A stretch of 64,000 nt of DNA from Bradyrhizobium sp. CB1650 (GCF_029761915.1 NZ_CP121695.1:6787501-6851500); one strand, 5' to 3'; positions 9,250 to 18,105 are shown, counted from the first letter of the stretch. Numbers and translations: made by a program. The notes: generated by a model not told the origin, from the sequence alone.

Positions 9250-9639
9250 CCGCTTCTCCTATCTTGATTGTCGCCGTACGGCGGGCTGGTGCGCTGCAAG
9301 ACAAAAAATGGCACCTGATGAACGCCAGCGCACCGCGCTCATTTCGCCGTCGGTCGGTGAGGCGGAATGTGCCTTTCATGACGAAGGCCCTCTAAATGGG
9401 TTTCGCTGAACTGGACTATGCTCGAGACTTAAGGAGTTGGCGTGTTGTCTTCTGCAAGAATCAGTTGTCTTCTGTAAAGAGATCAAAGCTCGCACGGTGC
9501 CATTTCAGTGAATGGTGTCTGCCGATCGATGCCTTCCGTTCACGGTCCTGAGGTCGGTGGAAGCGAATTCGCTCGCGACCGCCGAAGTCGATTGCACTGC
9601 TGGGGCAAGGGCCCAATCTACTGCAGCGGGCTTCCTATC
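9250..9639. other. dps upstream region, no gene
   Basis: No convincing coding sequence occurs here. The only structure noticed is the pair of 14-bp direct repeats at 9444-9477. Confidence 0.45.
9444..9477. repeat. two 14-bp direct repeats, GTTGTCTTCTGYAA, 20-bp period
   Basis: GTTGTCTTCTGCAA at 9444-9457 and GTTGTCTTCTGTAA at 9464-9477 differ at one base and start exactly 20 bp apart, close to two helical turns. They lie 195-228 bp upstream of the dps start. The arrangement would suit tandem binding of one regulator, but its function is unknown. Confidence 0.4.
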
Positions 9640-10120
9640 GCATGGCCACACCATCAGGACGTTTCATTTCGGCAAGAGTGACTCGCACAAGGGTGCTGAC
9701 GCGCTTACCGCTGACCGCCAGCGCGCGGAGGGTGACACAAGAGCACTGCTGGAGTTGTTGGTCTGATCGACCTTGAGGCGAGAACCGTCGCATTATCGGC
9801 GACAACGGACTCCCGACGCCGACCAACGCCCGACCTTCAGTCCAGGCGTCCAGCCTTCCATCTCCGCAGCGGTCGCTTCCTCGCGCGAGGTTGGTTTCGA
9901 TAGCGGGAAGATCACGGGCCGCTCCTTGCATTCGGCCGGTGAGCGGACGACCGGCTCGAAGAAGGCGGCGCCCTGGGCCGGACAGACCGATCAGCACGGT
10001 GGGCTGGACGGTCATGCACGACGTCGAGCAGCCCGATCTTGTCGGGATGGCTCAGTTTCCAGCTTTCGACTATCAAGGCCCATGTCACTTCCACTGTTGT
10101 GGTCGTGTGGAGGCCGACCT
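9640..10120 (-). pseudogene. NAD-type malic enzyme, C-terminal remnant with frameshifts
   Basis: Reading leftward and hopping frames, family-like sequence appears in the correct order: LIVESWKLSHPDKIGLLDVV, VQPTVLIGLSG, LDAWTEGRALVGVGSPLSP, then LRALAVSGKRVSTLVRV. These match the NAD-binding half of malic enzymes (compare TWSKGRAIFASGSPFPPL in the intact maeA at 42664-44295). The stretch between them is out of frame and shows deletions. It is a decayed paralogue, not a fragment of the intact gene, since its residues differ. A second remnant of the same segment is at 28850-28985. Confidence 0.65.
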
Positions 10121-10245
10121 GGCGCACACGAATCGGCTCAGCATGCTGGGCGAATTGGTTGCCTCACTGGCCCACGAGCTAAAGCAGCCAATCGCGGCTG
10201 GGATGACGAATGCAAACGTCTGCATGTTTAACTTCCCAACGGAAG
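10105..10245 (+). pseudogene. histidine-kinase dimerisation-domain fragment
   Basis: The frame reads EADLAHTNRLSMLGELVASL followed by AHELKQPIAAGMTNANVCM, an H-box (AHELKQPI) of the same subtype found in the giant kinases at the right of the window (IAHEINQPLGAAVTYADAAL). Nothing upstream resembles a sensor domain and nothing downstream resembles an ATPase domain. It abuts the malic-enzyme remnant on the opposite strand. Confidence 0.6.
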
Positions 10246-10341
10246 GCCTCGGGTCAAAAGTATGCCCTCTGCTCCTATGGACGTGGACATCTTTCACCGA
10301 GATCAGCGCGGAAGAGCAGCAGCCGATAGCGTAGTTATTGT

Positions 10342-11334
10342 TCAGCCGCCTCTCCGATATTCCCTTGGGCTCTCTCCCGTCATCTTGCGGAAAGCAAGGC
10401 TAAAGGAGCTTGCTTGCGAGTACCCGACAGCAAGGCCAACATCAGTGATCGACATCTCACGATCCACGAGCAATTGCTTGGCGCGCTCGATGCGCTTCTT
10501 CACGTGGTATTGGTGAGGCGGCACTCCGAATGACTGCCTAAACGCTCGACAGAAGTGGTGTTGACTCAACTTGACCAATTCAGCGAGAGTCATCAGGCAT
10601 ATCTGGTCTGCGAGATGATCTTCAATGTAGGAGACAACGACACGCTTTTGCCAAGTTGCAAGGCCCCCCTTGCAAACCATCGTTGATCGGCACCCGCTCG
10701 CTTTGACGCGTGCTAACTCATGCAGAAGTACCTTGGAGAGGGCTTCGATGTAGAATAGCGGTTTGTCTGCACTGTTCTCGAGTGCCTGCGATAACTTTGC
10801 CGCCGTCCCCCACACCAACTGATCATCGAAATGAACATTGGCGCTCGGGGGGCTTTCCGTCTCCTCTAACTGATCTGCTGCCAAATAGAGGAATGTAGCC
10901 CTGGTCATCGAGCGGGCCTCATACACTTCACGAAAGCAACTGCCAGCCGGCACAAACGTAAGCCGGCTAGTCACACTTCGCAAACTCGAAGCTGGAAGCC
11001 CCGAGACTGTCGCCAGCCCCTCTCCGCGAAACCCCTCGTGATAGAGAACCAAAAGATGCCGCGGACCTGAAAACGAAATCGCGGCTTTGGTGCGAGCCGG
11101 CACAGAGATAGTTTCGGCAAAGCAGGTAGGGACGCCAGAGATCGATCGCTTAACAGCATCTATCGGGGAGATCGCCGCAACTTCGGCGCGACACCTCGAA
11201 TCGACATCCTTAAGAGTGTATTGCCCAATATTGGCCAGGCGGCCCTGGTCCGCTACGGTTAGATCTGGCTCCGACCATCCGACGACTTCGTTGGGTAGAC
11301 CTGTCTCGAACGTTTCCACCATGATCACTCCCAT
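10342..11334 (-). CDS. AraC/XylS-family transcriptional regulator
   Basis: A 330-residue protein. The C-terminal third has the two helix-turn-helix motifs of AraC: LMTLAELVKLSQHHFCRAFR with the linker SFGVPPHQYHVKKRIERAKQ, then MSITDVGLAVGYSQASSFSL and the signature FRKMTGESPREYRRG. The N-terminal 200 residues are a ligand or dimerisation region with no clear cupin motif. Alternative start: an internal ATG at 11322 (MVETFETG) has a better ribosome site (GGGAG). There is no divergent or adjacent intact target gene; neighbours on both sides are remnants, so its regulon cannot be assigned from position. Confidence 0.88.
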   Translation of the reverse strand: MGVIMVETFETGLPNEVVGWSEPDLTVADQGRLANIGQYTLKDVDSRCRAEVAAISPIDAVKRSISGVPTCFAETISVPARTKAAISFSGPRHLLVLYHEGFRGEGLATVSGLPASSLRSVTSRLTFVPAGSCFREVYEARSMTRATFLYLAADQLEETESPPSANVHFDDQLVWGTAAKLSQALENSADKPLFYIEALSKVLLHELARVKASGCRSTMVCKGGLATWQKRVVVSYIEDHLADQICLMTLAELVKLSQHHFCRAFRQSFGVPPHQYHVKKRIERAKQLLVDREMSITDVGLAVGYSQASSFSLAFRKMTGESPREYRRGG

Positions 11335-11574
11335 TCCGGACCTAAAGAGCTTAACGAACTCGCTCGATTGCCGGCGTTTCGGCGACGTACCGCTCGAACT
11401 CTCCTCGATTGTGGTTCTAACGCGGCTAGGGATCGACCAGGTGTTAATTTGAAAATCGCCCGAGTTAAATGATATCGGTCTCGCGTAAAGTAATTTCGTA
11501 AAGAGATATAAAGAGGGCCATTTCCACGCGCAGATGTGCGAAGCACTTCGAATCTGTCAATTGGCTTGCAATTT

Positions 11575-12140
11575 GGCCTCTGACGCAATTTTGGTGCAAC
11601 TCCGAATATTCTGAGCCGATTAGTCTGGCTTGAAGCAGACCGATTTTGCCGCGGCCGTACATTCGACGTTTTGGCGAGTTTGGGGCGCGCGATCTGACCC
11701 TCAGCCTGTCCGTTGGACCAGGGCGAAGTGATGGCCGCCCAAACCGCCGCTTCGTCCTTGGCGAGGCCGCTGGCGAACGAGCGGCGAGACTAGCGCGGGC
11801 GCGCTCGATTCACTGGTGAGTCCCGCTTCCGCCTTGCGTCGGGTCATCAAGTGGAATCCGGCGATCACGTGCCTCGACCACAGTTGGTACGCTAGGTTCG
11901 ATTGCCGCAACCGTGACGGTCACCGATTTCTTGGGTAAGTCCCGCCCGATTGTCATGAGGCGCGCGATCGTTCTGGCCGCCGGAATCTGCTGAAGATCTT
12001 GTGCGTCGGCCCTTTCGGCTCGCCGTCTTTGTATCGTCCATTCACGCCGACGACCCGAAGCGAGCCTCGGAAGCCCTGTGCCTTTAAGCGGCGCCAAAGT
12101 TCAGCGATGTTTAGGTAGCCCATCGCTCGTCGAGCCATGA
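11575..12140 (-). mobile_element. ISL3-family insertion sequence remnant (transposase 3' part and right end)
   Basis: Leftward frames give successive pieces of an ISL3 transposase C-terminal half: IAELWRRLKAQGFRGSLRVV, QQIPAARTIARLMTIGRDLP, TVAAIEPSVPTVVEARD, then MYGRGKIGLLQARLIGSE. Several frameshifts separate them and the N-terminal half is absent. Just beyond the coding end, GGCCTCTGACGCAATTTTGG at 11575-11594 resembles the terminal repeat GGCTCTGATTCACTTTTGAT found (inverted) at 48891-48910, so the right end of the element survives. It is dead. Confidence 0.7.
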
Positions 12141-12296
12141 CAGATGCTGATCGATCTAACTCTACCGCGTGCGGAAGACATGAATTACCGTCAGCCTGAT
12201 TCTGGGTAGCGTCTTCGTCGGAAAATTCGGCAGGGGGCGCCCCGGAAATGCTAACCTAGCGCTCGCCGCCGAATGAATGTGGCAATCCGCAGGCCA

Positions 12297-12698
12297 TCAC
12301 GCGCTTGCGGCCACGCTCAACTGATACAGCCTGCCAGTCGCATCCAGGTCCTCGACGCGCCATTCGCCGCCGACGCCTGCAATCATCCACCTGAGCATCG
12401 CCCAAAGATCGGAGTCGACCTCCGGGTCGCTCAACGGCTCCAGCGCGTCGGGCAGAGCGTAGATCTCGATCCCGTCGGGAAACGGCTCTCCGCTGCGGCC
12501 GATGAAGACGAGTGCGTAGACCATTCCCGAGGGCGCCCGCACGTAGCCGGGGCGCGATAAGGCGTTCGTCTCCAGAGAAAACTGCTTGACGAAGAATTCG
12601 CGGAATTCCGGGTAGTGTCCGATGCGGTCTTCCGCGAGCACGAACGCTCTGCTCTTGCCTTCGAGCGTCGGATTTTCGATGACTTGAATAGCTGTCAT
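12297..12698 (-). CDS. hypothetical protein of the haloalkane-dehalogenase operon
   Basis: A 133-residue soluble protein, MTAIQVIENPTLEGKSRAFV, with no signal peptide or membrane segment. It is acidic and contains ALPDALEPLSDPEVDSDLWA followed by MLRWMIAGVGGEWRVEDLD. I do not recognise the family. Its ATG overlaps the TGA of the dehalogenase (ATGA at 12695-12698), so translation is coupled and the two proteins are probably made together. A role alongside the hydrolase is inferred from this overlap only. Confidence 0.72.
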   Translation of the reverse strand: MTAIQVIENPTLEGKSRAFVLAEDRIGHYPEFREFFVKQFSLETNALSRPGYVRAPSGMVYALVFIGRSGEPFPDGIEIYALPDALEPLSDPEVDSDLWAMLRWMIAGVGGEWRVEDLDATGRLYQLSVAASA

Positions 12699-13618
12699 GA
12701 CTGCCTTTCCCCGATGCGGTCCAGGAAACGGTTGATCTTGTCCGCGATCTCCTCGCCTGAGTCCTCCTGCAGGAAGTGCCTACCGGTCACCAACTCGGGC
12801 CCCTCGGCATGCGGCAGGAGTGCTTTGAAGCGCGTCGCAAACGTCTTGTGGTCGAAGACCTCATCTTCGCGCCCCCAGATCAGCAGCGTCGGAAGTTTCG
12901 ACTTCCCCAGCTCGCGTTCGAGCCATTCGAAGCGGGCCAGGCCGCGTGCGCTATCGTCGAGCGGGATCCAGCGCGGCCAGGTCCACGTGAGCAGACGGGA
13001 TCCTGGATCGGGCAGGATGTTCTCATAGACGCTCTGGGCTTCCGCCCGGAACTGCCTGCGGTCGACGACGGAAAGGTACATTCCCCGACCTGCAAGCGCG
13101 TTGTGGCGCCCGAGGAGATAGGGCCCGACGAGCGGCGCATGCATCATGCGCCATGGAAAAATCCGCTTATGAAATTCGGCCGGAGGCATTGGCCATGCCC
13201 ACGTGCTCATGATGACCAGAGCGCGGACGCGGTCAGGATTGGACAGCGCAAACCCGAGGCCGGTAGGTCCGCCCCAATCATGACAGACCATGGTCGCGTT
13301 GTGCAGGTCGAGCTGCCGCAGCAGGCCTGTCAGATTGGCGATGTGACCATCCAGCGTGTGGGCTTGTTCGCGGACAGGCTTCTCGGACAGCCCGAAACCG
13401 ATCATGTCCGGAACGATCACGCGCCTGCCTGCCGCGGTCAGCGGCTTGATGAATTTCCGGTACAGGAATCCCCAGGCCGGGTTGCCGTGCAGCAGAACGA
13501 CGGGATCGCCGACGCCCTCGTCGACGTAGTGCATGCGCCAGCGATTGACGCGCTTGAATTTCGGCTCGTACGGCCATTGCTCATGCGTGAACCGCTGAGC
13601 TGTTTCCGACGCCTCCAT
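12695..13618 (-). CDS. haloalkane dehalogenase-like alpha/beta hydrolase
   Basis: A 307-residue alpha/beta hydrolase. The oxyanion motif HGNPAWGFLYRKF is at about 44-56. The nucleophile elbow reads MVCHDWGGPTGLG, which places an aspartate (D114), not serine, as nucleophile, as in haloalkane dehalogenases, which cut carbon-halogen bonds hydrolytically. The acid probably lies in LLIWGREDEVF and the base is the His of TGRHFLQEDSGEE. The cap region is rich in Trp (AWPMPPAEFHKRIFPW), as expected for halide binding. Within the family it resembles rhizobial DmlA/DrbA-type enzymes more than DhaA, judged by motif only. It is the middle gene of a three-gene operon: 11 bases after the beta-propeller gene and overlapping the next gene by ATGA. 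Confidence 0.85.
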   Translation of the reverse strand: MEASETAQRFTHEQWPYEPKFKRVNRWRMHYVDEGVGDPVVLLHGNPAWGFLYRKFIKPLTAAGRRVIVPDMIGFGLSEKPVREQAHTLDGHIANLTGLLRQLDLHNATMVCHDWGGPTGLGFALSNPDRVRALVIMSTWAWPMPPAEFHKRIFPWRMMHAPLVGPYLLGRHNALAGRGMYLSVVDRRQFRAEAQSVYENILPDPGSRLLTWTWPRWIPLDDSARGLARFEWLERELGKSKLPTLLIWGREDEVFDHKTFATRFKALLPHAEGPELVTGRHFLQEDSGEEIADKINRFLDRIGERQS

Positions 13619-13629
13619 CCTTTTCCTCC

Positions 13630-14460
13630 CTATCCAAAGAAGATGATGGCCTGGCCGTTGAGGCCCTGCAGCGTGACCACAGGGCCCAGAGATTTACCCG
13701 TCGTGAAATCGAACGCGACGACTTCGTCCTGGGCCACGCAATACAGTTTTCCGTCCGCCCCGAAGCGTAGGCCGCGCGGCTTTCGAAACCCAAGCCCGCG
13801 ATCCGGAGCAAGGATGCGAACAAGACGACCGTTGGATCGATCATATTCGCGGAGGGTCGTCACTGCGTTCGGATCTCCAAAGGGTTGTTCACTGCTGACG
13901 ACCACGTTTCCGTTTGGCGCGATCGCGAGATCGAGCGGACTGAGATCCGGATCTTGGACCTTCCAGGAAGGATTGAGCGTCCACTCCGGACCGAATGCCA
14001 GAATGGTGTTGTCGCCTTCGCCGCCCGGGCCGATGCCGGATGCGAGAAACAGCGTGCCGTCCTGTCCGAACGCAAAACCGCGTGGGAACGGGACCACCGC
14101 GCCGGGAAGCGCAGCTTCGCCAGATCCCTCGAGCGTCGGCGCAAACGCCATGACCGTCCGCGCAGCGCGCAATCCGACATAGTACCGGCCATCTAGCCCG
14201 AAATTGCCGCCGCCTGGGTTCAGCCCGGGGATCACTCCGGTCTCGCGTACTACACGCCCCTTCCTATCGAGCGCCAGAATGCGGTCCGAGCCACTGTTGA
14301 CGAAGAGCAAAGAAGCGTCGTCGCCGACCCCGCGCGGGTCGACGATGCGGTCGTCTTCGCTGAACGGACCGAGCAGTTTGCCGTCCGCATCGAACGCCAA
14401 GAGCTTGCCGTAGCCTGAGCCATTTGCGCCGCAGGCGCTAGTCACCAAAAGAGCCACCAC
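13630..14460 (-). CDS. secreted NHL/SMP-30-like beta-propeller lipoprotein; start region interrupted by a stop
   Basis: The protein has repeated beta-propeller blades such as KLLAFDADGKLLGPF, ILALDRKGRVVRETG, RGFAFGQDGTLFLAS and RGLRFGADGKLYCVAQDEVV, typical of NHL/SMP-30-like folds. The N-terminus reads VVALLVTSACGANGSG, a lipobox ending in Cys. The GTG at 14460 gives only a stunted signal sequence. Upstream in the same frame lies ATG AAA AAA CGC GCG TAA (14514-14497) followed by RRKHVGSLTSG, which together would form a normal lipoprotein signal peptide if the TAA were sense. So either translation begins at GTG 14460/14457 (AGGAATC nearby) or the gene is freshly inactivated. It is first in the dehalogenase operon. 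No catalytic residues were assigned. Confidence 0.7.
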   Translation of the reverse strand: MVALLVTSACGANGSGYGKLLAFDADGKLLGPFSEDDRIVDPRGVGDDASLLFVNSGSDRILALDRKGRVVRETGVIPGLNPGGGNFGLDGRYYVGLRAARTVMAFAPTLEGSGEAALPGAVVPFPRGFAFGQDGTLFLASGIGPGGEGDNTILAFGPEWTLNPSWKVQDPDLSPLDLAIAPNGNVVVSSEQPFGDPNAVTTLREYDRSNGRLVRILAPDRGLGFRKPRGLRFGADGKLYCVAQDEVVAFDFTTGKSLGPVVTLQGLNGQAIIFFG

Positions 14461-14561
14461 GATTCCTGAAGTTAGCGAACCTACGTGTTTACGCCTTTAC
14501 GCGCGTTTTTTCATATCGTCCGCGAGTCGGACCAACCAGCTTCTGCGCGGGGATAGCTCCT

Positions 14562-14576
14562 ATTCCGACATGGAAT
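14562..14576. promoter_or_regulatory. palindrome ATTCC-N5-GGAAT upstream of the dehalogenase operon
   Basis: Inverted 5-bp arms with the same 5-bp spacing as the perfect palindrome at 1582-1600; the right arm extends to GGAATGA in both. It lies 48 bp upstream of the ATG at 14514. It may bind the same regulator as the GST-cupin operon site. Confidence 0.45.
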
Positions 14577-14585
14577 GAAGCTTGC

Positions 14586-15008
14586 TCAGATATCGTATCG
14601 ATTGCGAAGGATAATCAGCTGCACGAATACATTGCGGTGCATGGTGAAATAGAAAGCGAGCACGAATGGATCGGGTAGGCCGCGCTTATCAAAGCTGCCG
14701 TCAACATTGGCCGTAACGATGCAGTTCCCGTAATGGTTGACCACTTTGGTTGCCTTGATCGTTAGTTTCTCACCGAAGAGATCGCGCTCAGCCCACTGCC
14801 TTATCGCCGGTTTCCCCCAGTAGTCTTGCAGCTGATCGTTCACAAGGGCATCTTCGGCGAAAGTCGCCATTAGTCCCTCGACATCGCAGCTATTGGTCGC
14901 TTCGATGAAAAGTGCCACAAGAGGGGGGAGGGAAACTGCACTGGGCTCGGAAATAGACGGCTCTGTCACGGCTTCTGCCTTGGGTAAGATAGACGCTTCG
15001 CTAAGCAT
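14586..15008 (-). CDS. NTF2/SnoaL-like protein (paralogue of 19459-19902)
   Basis: A 140-residue protein with the SnoaL-like/NTF2 cone fold: LPPLVALFIEATNSCDVEGL, MATFAEDALVNDQLQDYWGK and PAIRQWAERDLFGEKLTIKA, ending FVQLIILRNRYDI. Such proteins are small cytoplasmic enzymes or ligand binders, and no catalytic residue can be named. The first 30 residues (MLSEASILPKAEAVTEPSIS) are low-complexity and variable compared with the paralogue. The paralogue at 19459 is on the opposite strand and shares most of the core, so the two copies bracket a 4.5-kb block of degraded genes. Confidence 0.82.
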   Translation of the reverse strand: MLSEASILPKAEAVTEPSISEPSAVSLPPLVALFIEATNSCDVEGLMATFAEDALVNDQLQDYWGKPAIRQWAERDLFGEKLTIKATKVVNHYGNCIVTANVDGSFDKRGLPDPFVLAFYFTMHRNVFVQLIILRNRYDI

Positions 15009-15136
15009 GCCTGATCACTAGCGTCGTGGCGCGTTGATTTCTGTTAAAATATGAAAAACGAATATCCCGAAGCCATTCATGCAGCGGTCAGGCGAGCGAA
15101 GCCCTACGATATACGTAGCGATGGACCCATCGCGGC

Positions 15137-16305
15137 TTAACCTGGGGCCGGAAGGCCCTTGTTGGCCTCGATCATGCCGGCCGCGAGCCAGCGCAAGGCC
15201 ATACCGGAATCCCGCCAGCGTTTGACGTTGCGCGTGACGCGGCGAATGGTGCCCATCATGTTCTCGCCGATGTCGGTGTCGGTAGCCTCAACCGGACGAC
15301 AGTTTGGGTTTCGTCGAGGTCTTCGAGGATGCTGGCCGCTACGCCGGGCCATTGCTGATCGAGTCGGCGCGCGAGATTGCGGATCAATTTTTCAGCCTTT
15401 TCGGCGTCATCGAGCTCCCCGGCCCGGCGCAGCACCCGACGCATGGCCGTTCTTTCGGCAGGCGTTCCATGATGCTGCGCACCATGATGTTGCGCCTTGT
15501 GGATCTGGCGGCGCTGGATCGCAGCGGCCGAACCGAAGGTGCGGCGGATCGCCTTCGACAACGCTTTCGCGCCATCGGCGATGAACAGTCTCGGCACCGT
15601 AGGGTCGAGTCCGCGCGAGACCAGGCTGTTCAGCAGGGCCTGAACCGTTGCGGCATTCTCGGTCGCTCCTTCCACCAGAGCTAGGGGATGCTTGTTGCCT
15701 TCGCCGTCAACCCGGATCGCGGCGACCAGCACGAGATTGTCGCCGAGATGCAGCCCGTCGATTTGGACCACCAGAAGGTCGAGCGCGGACAGATAGGCAG
15801 CCATGAAGTCGGCCAGCCGCGCCGCTGACAGCGCTACGAACCTCGGCGAGTCCGCCGACTTCGCCCCCCGATCCCGGCGGTACCGGCACGTCACCTTTGG
15901 GCAGCCGGACAACGCGGCCGAACCGCCGCGTCGACACATTGATCAGCATCAGGTTCATCGCCCAACGACCGAGCCAATCCTCCTACGTCGCCGTTTCCCA
16001 GCTCGGGAGCTCGGGATCGTGACCTCGCCGCCGTCCACGCCCCGGACCCGCGGGCGCTCGACCTCGATCTTGCCGTCATGGAAGCCGATCCGTCCCCGCG
16101 TTCGGCCCCAGCGGTGCGCCCGCCGCGCCGCGTCGCGACCCTGGCGCGGCCCGCAGGCGGCCGTGACATCCGCCTCCATCATCGTGCCGAGCGCCTCGAC
16201 CTCTACCGCAAGGCAAAACCGATCGAAGCTCGCCCACACTTCTGCAAACGCTTCGTCCACAGCCCCGGTCGCCGGCGAACCAGCCGGTGTGATATCTCTC
16301 GGCAT
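15137..16305 (-). pseudogene. IS256-family (mutator-type) transposase, frameshifted
   Basis: Leftward frames give the whole transposase in pieces: MPRDITPAGSPATGAVDEAF at the N-terminus; IEVERPRVRGVDGGEVTIPS; VVQIDGLHLGDNLVLVAAIR with the first catalytic Asp; FIADGAKALSKAIRRTFG; and IGENMMGTIRRVTRNVKRWR near the C-terminus. At least two frameshifts split it. Near 15470-15490 a 15-bp unit is duplicated in tandem, producing AQHHGAQHHG in one frame. Start and end of the coding region are present but terminal inverted repeats were not resolved. Confidence 0.8.
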
Positions 16306-16581
16306 GGCGTCGCTCTCCTTTGTGGAATCAGCACCCCGAGCCTATCGGCTCGAGGTGGGCAACGCCGACCTCTTCAGAAATTCAACAGAACCCGGGACAT
16401 CCTCATTGGGTGGCCGCCAAGACATTAGGCCATCCGCGGCGGCCCAGGATCCGTTGGAAGCCATTTACGATTTACGGTCCCTTAGAACGTTTAACTGGTG
16501 TTTTGAAGAGGAATTGAGCGATGTTTACTCGGCGACTAGGTGTCGAGCAATTTTTTGCGCGGCATCGCACATGCTGTAACG

Positions 16582-17379
16582 ATGGGCGATCTTGAGGCCG
16601 CTGAGAGCAACAAGAGGATTGCGACAAGTGACGTGGTCGCGCGCCCTTTGAGCGAGGATATCATGGAGACCGCGAAAAGGGACCGTGTCTCGAAGTGTGA
16701 TACTCTTTTGCTTACCGTGGCGGGTGACGACTTTACTGAAGCACTCGAAGCCATCCAAAACGCCCACGAACTTCTCAGCCTTGGAGTGCGAACGAGCAAG
16801 GAGCTGAGATGGTTGCGGTCCGGTCAGAACGCACTTGATCGCCTTAGAGAGCAACTCGAGCAGATCAAGGCCGCGCTATACGTCCGAGAGCATTCGATGC
16901 GGTTGGCGCTAAGGCCTATCCGTGTCCGAGACGTCCTGCGGCAGGCTCGGTGCGAGCACCGACATGCGGTATTGACCAAGGGCATAAGCATGCGGATAGT
17001 TCCAAGTGATGCTTCTATTCTGAGTGACAACTTGCTCCTCGGTGCTGCGTTGCGCAATTTGATCGGCAACGCAATCAAGTACACGCAGCCTGGAGGTCGC
17101 GTTCTCGTCGGCTGCAGGCACTACCGCGCGTCGATCCGGATCGACGTGTATGATACTGGCGCTGGAATTCCGAGCAACGAACTCTCTCACATTTTTCAGG
17201 CTTTTACGCGCCTCGATCCCGAACGGTGTGAGGGCTTTGGCGTCGGCTTGTTCATAGTGCATCAAGCGCTCCGCATTTTAGGTCATCGCATCGACGTCGC
17301 TTCCAATCCCTCTCGTGGGTCTCGGTTTTCTATCTTCGTAAGCCGCTTGGGTGTAGATACCGACGTCACGCAAAGATAG
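16582..17379 (+). CDS. small cytoplasmic histidine-kinase-like ATPase lacking the phospho-acceptor histidine
   Basis: A 265-residue soluble protein, colinear with the intact kinase at 47414-48217. The ATP-binding domain is complete: N box ALRNLIGNAIKYT, G1 DVYDTGAGIPSNE, F box IFQAFTRLDPERC and G2 GFGVGLFIVHQALRILGHRI. At the H box, where its paralogues read AGHDLRQPLQVI, this one reads AGDDFTEALEAI, so the phosphorylatable His and the following Pro are lost. The start at 16582 is chosen because it gives the same length as the paralogue (267 residues); ribosome sites are weak here. It could be a decaying kinase or an ATPase acting on another dimerisation domain. It lies directly before the truncated kinase at 17624. 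Confidence 0.75.
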   Translation: MGDLEAAESNKRIATSDVVARPLSEDIMETAKRDRVSKCDTLLLTVAGDDFTEALEAIQNAHELLSLGVRTSKELRWLRSGQNALDRLREQLEQIKAALYVREHSMRLALRPIRVRDVLRQARCEHRHAVLTKGISMRIVPSDASILSDNLLLGAALRNLIGNAIKYTQPGGRVLVGCRHYRASIRIDVYDTGAGIPSNELSHIFQAFTRLDPERCEGFGVGLFIVHQALRILGHRIDVASNPSRGSRFSIFVSRLGVDTDVTQR

Positions 17380-17518
17380 TGGAAAGAGTGCATCGATTAT
17401 CGCTCGATCAACCCTGATGCAATCACTCTCGTCGATTACCTTGGCGTAGATCAACACGTTCACTCTTGCGGCTGAAGGTTGTTATGACCAAGGGCGAGCC
17501 AAGTTCTCGATGACGAAG

Positions 17519-17537
17519 ATTAACGCCATTTCACAAC
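17519..17537 (+). promoter_or_regulatory. GTTGT-element copy d, upstream of the truncated histidine kinase
   Basis: ATTAACGCCATTTCACAAC, whose complement is GTTGTGAAATGGCGTTAAT. It lies about 87 bp before the ATG at 17624, in the same position and orientation as copy f before the intact kinase at 47414. Confidence 0.6.
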
Positions 17538-17623
17538 GCTAAACTCCACTCGATAAGCGAATTGCGCGATGGTGCCTTACCTACAATCGGAGCCTCTATC
17601 TACTCCCGCGTGAGGAGCGCCAA

Positions 17624-17926
17624 ATGCGCAGGACGGAAACTAGCAGTATTCCTTTTGGCCACGCAACGCGAATGGAAGAGCGACCAATCCAGGCGGTGGA
17701 TGATGGCCAAAGCGCCTCTCAACAGCCCCTTGAATTCGGCACTGTCCTGCTTGCGATAGCTGGACACGATCTTCGCCAGCCGCTTCAGGTAATCCAGAAC
17801 GTCCACGATCTGTTTGGACGTGGTGAGCGAACGGACTCAGAGTTGAGCATATTGCGACGCGGCCAGATCGCGATCGATCGACTGAGGGATCAACTCGATC
17901 AATTACTCGGTGCCCTGCGGCCCTGA
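17624..17926 (+). pseudogene. histidine kinase truncated after the dimerisation domain
   Basis: A 100-residue frame, MRRTETSSIPFGHATRMEER, with a fully canonical H box AIAGHDLRQPLQVIQNVHDL and the helix QIAIDRLRDQLDQLLGALRP, then a stop. The ATP-binding domain present in the paralogue at 47414 is absent, and the following DNA belongs to an unrelated old-yellow-enzyme remnant. The leader matches the paralogue closely: GAGGAGCGCCAA before ATG CGC, and a GTTGT element further upstream. It keeps the phospho-acceptor that the neighbouring 16582 gene has lost, while lacking the ATPase that the neighbour keeps. It is most simply a deletion product, though the frame is open and could still be translated. 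Confidence 0.65.
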
Positions 17927-18105
17927 GCTGCAAGCGCCGGCGGTGCAGAAACACCGACGCCCGTCCGCACATCCCCCTGCGAGCGGACACGTCGGATCGC
18001 AGGCGGGACCGGTTTCCTCCCCCACTCGGTCCCGCCTGCAGATATGCCTGTCATTCGGCCGCGAATTGCCGAAATCGGTGTCCGGGAATTACCGAAACAC
18101 GCTCC

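Noticed and set aside
12776..14182. 468-codon open frame on the plus strand
   Set aside because: It lies antisense to the dehalogenase and beta-propeller genes, has no recognisable domain and shows the Arg/His/Pro-rich composition of a high-GC shadow frame.
15470..15500. Possible functional short tandem repeat (AQHHGAQHHG)
   Set aside because: It lies inside a dead IS256 transposase and is explained by a 15-bp slippage duplication.
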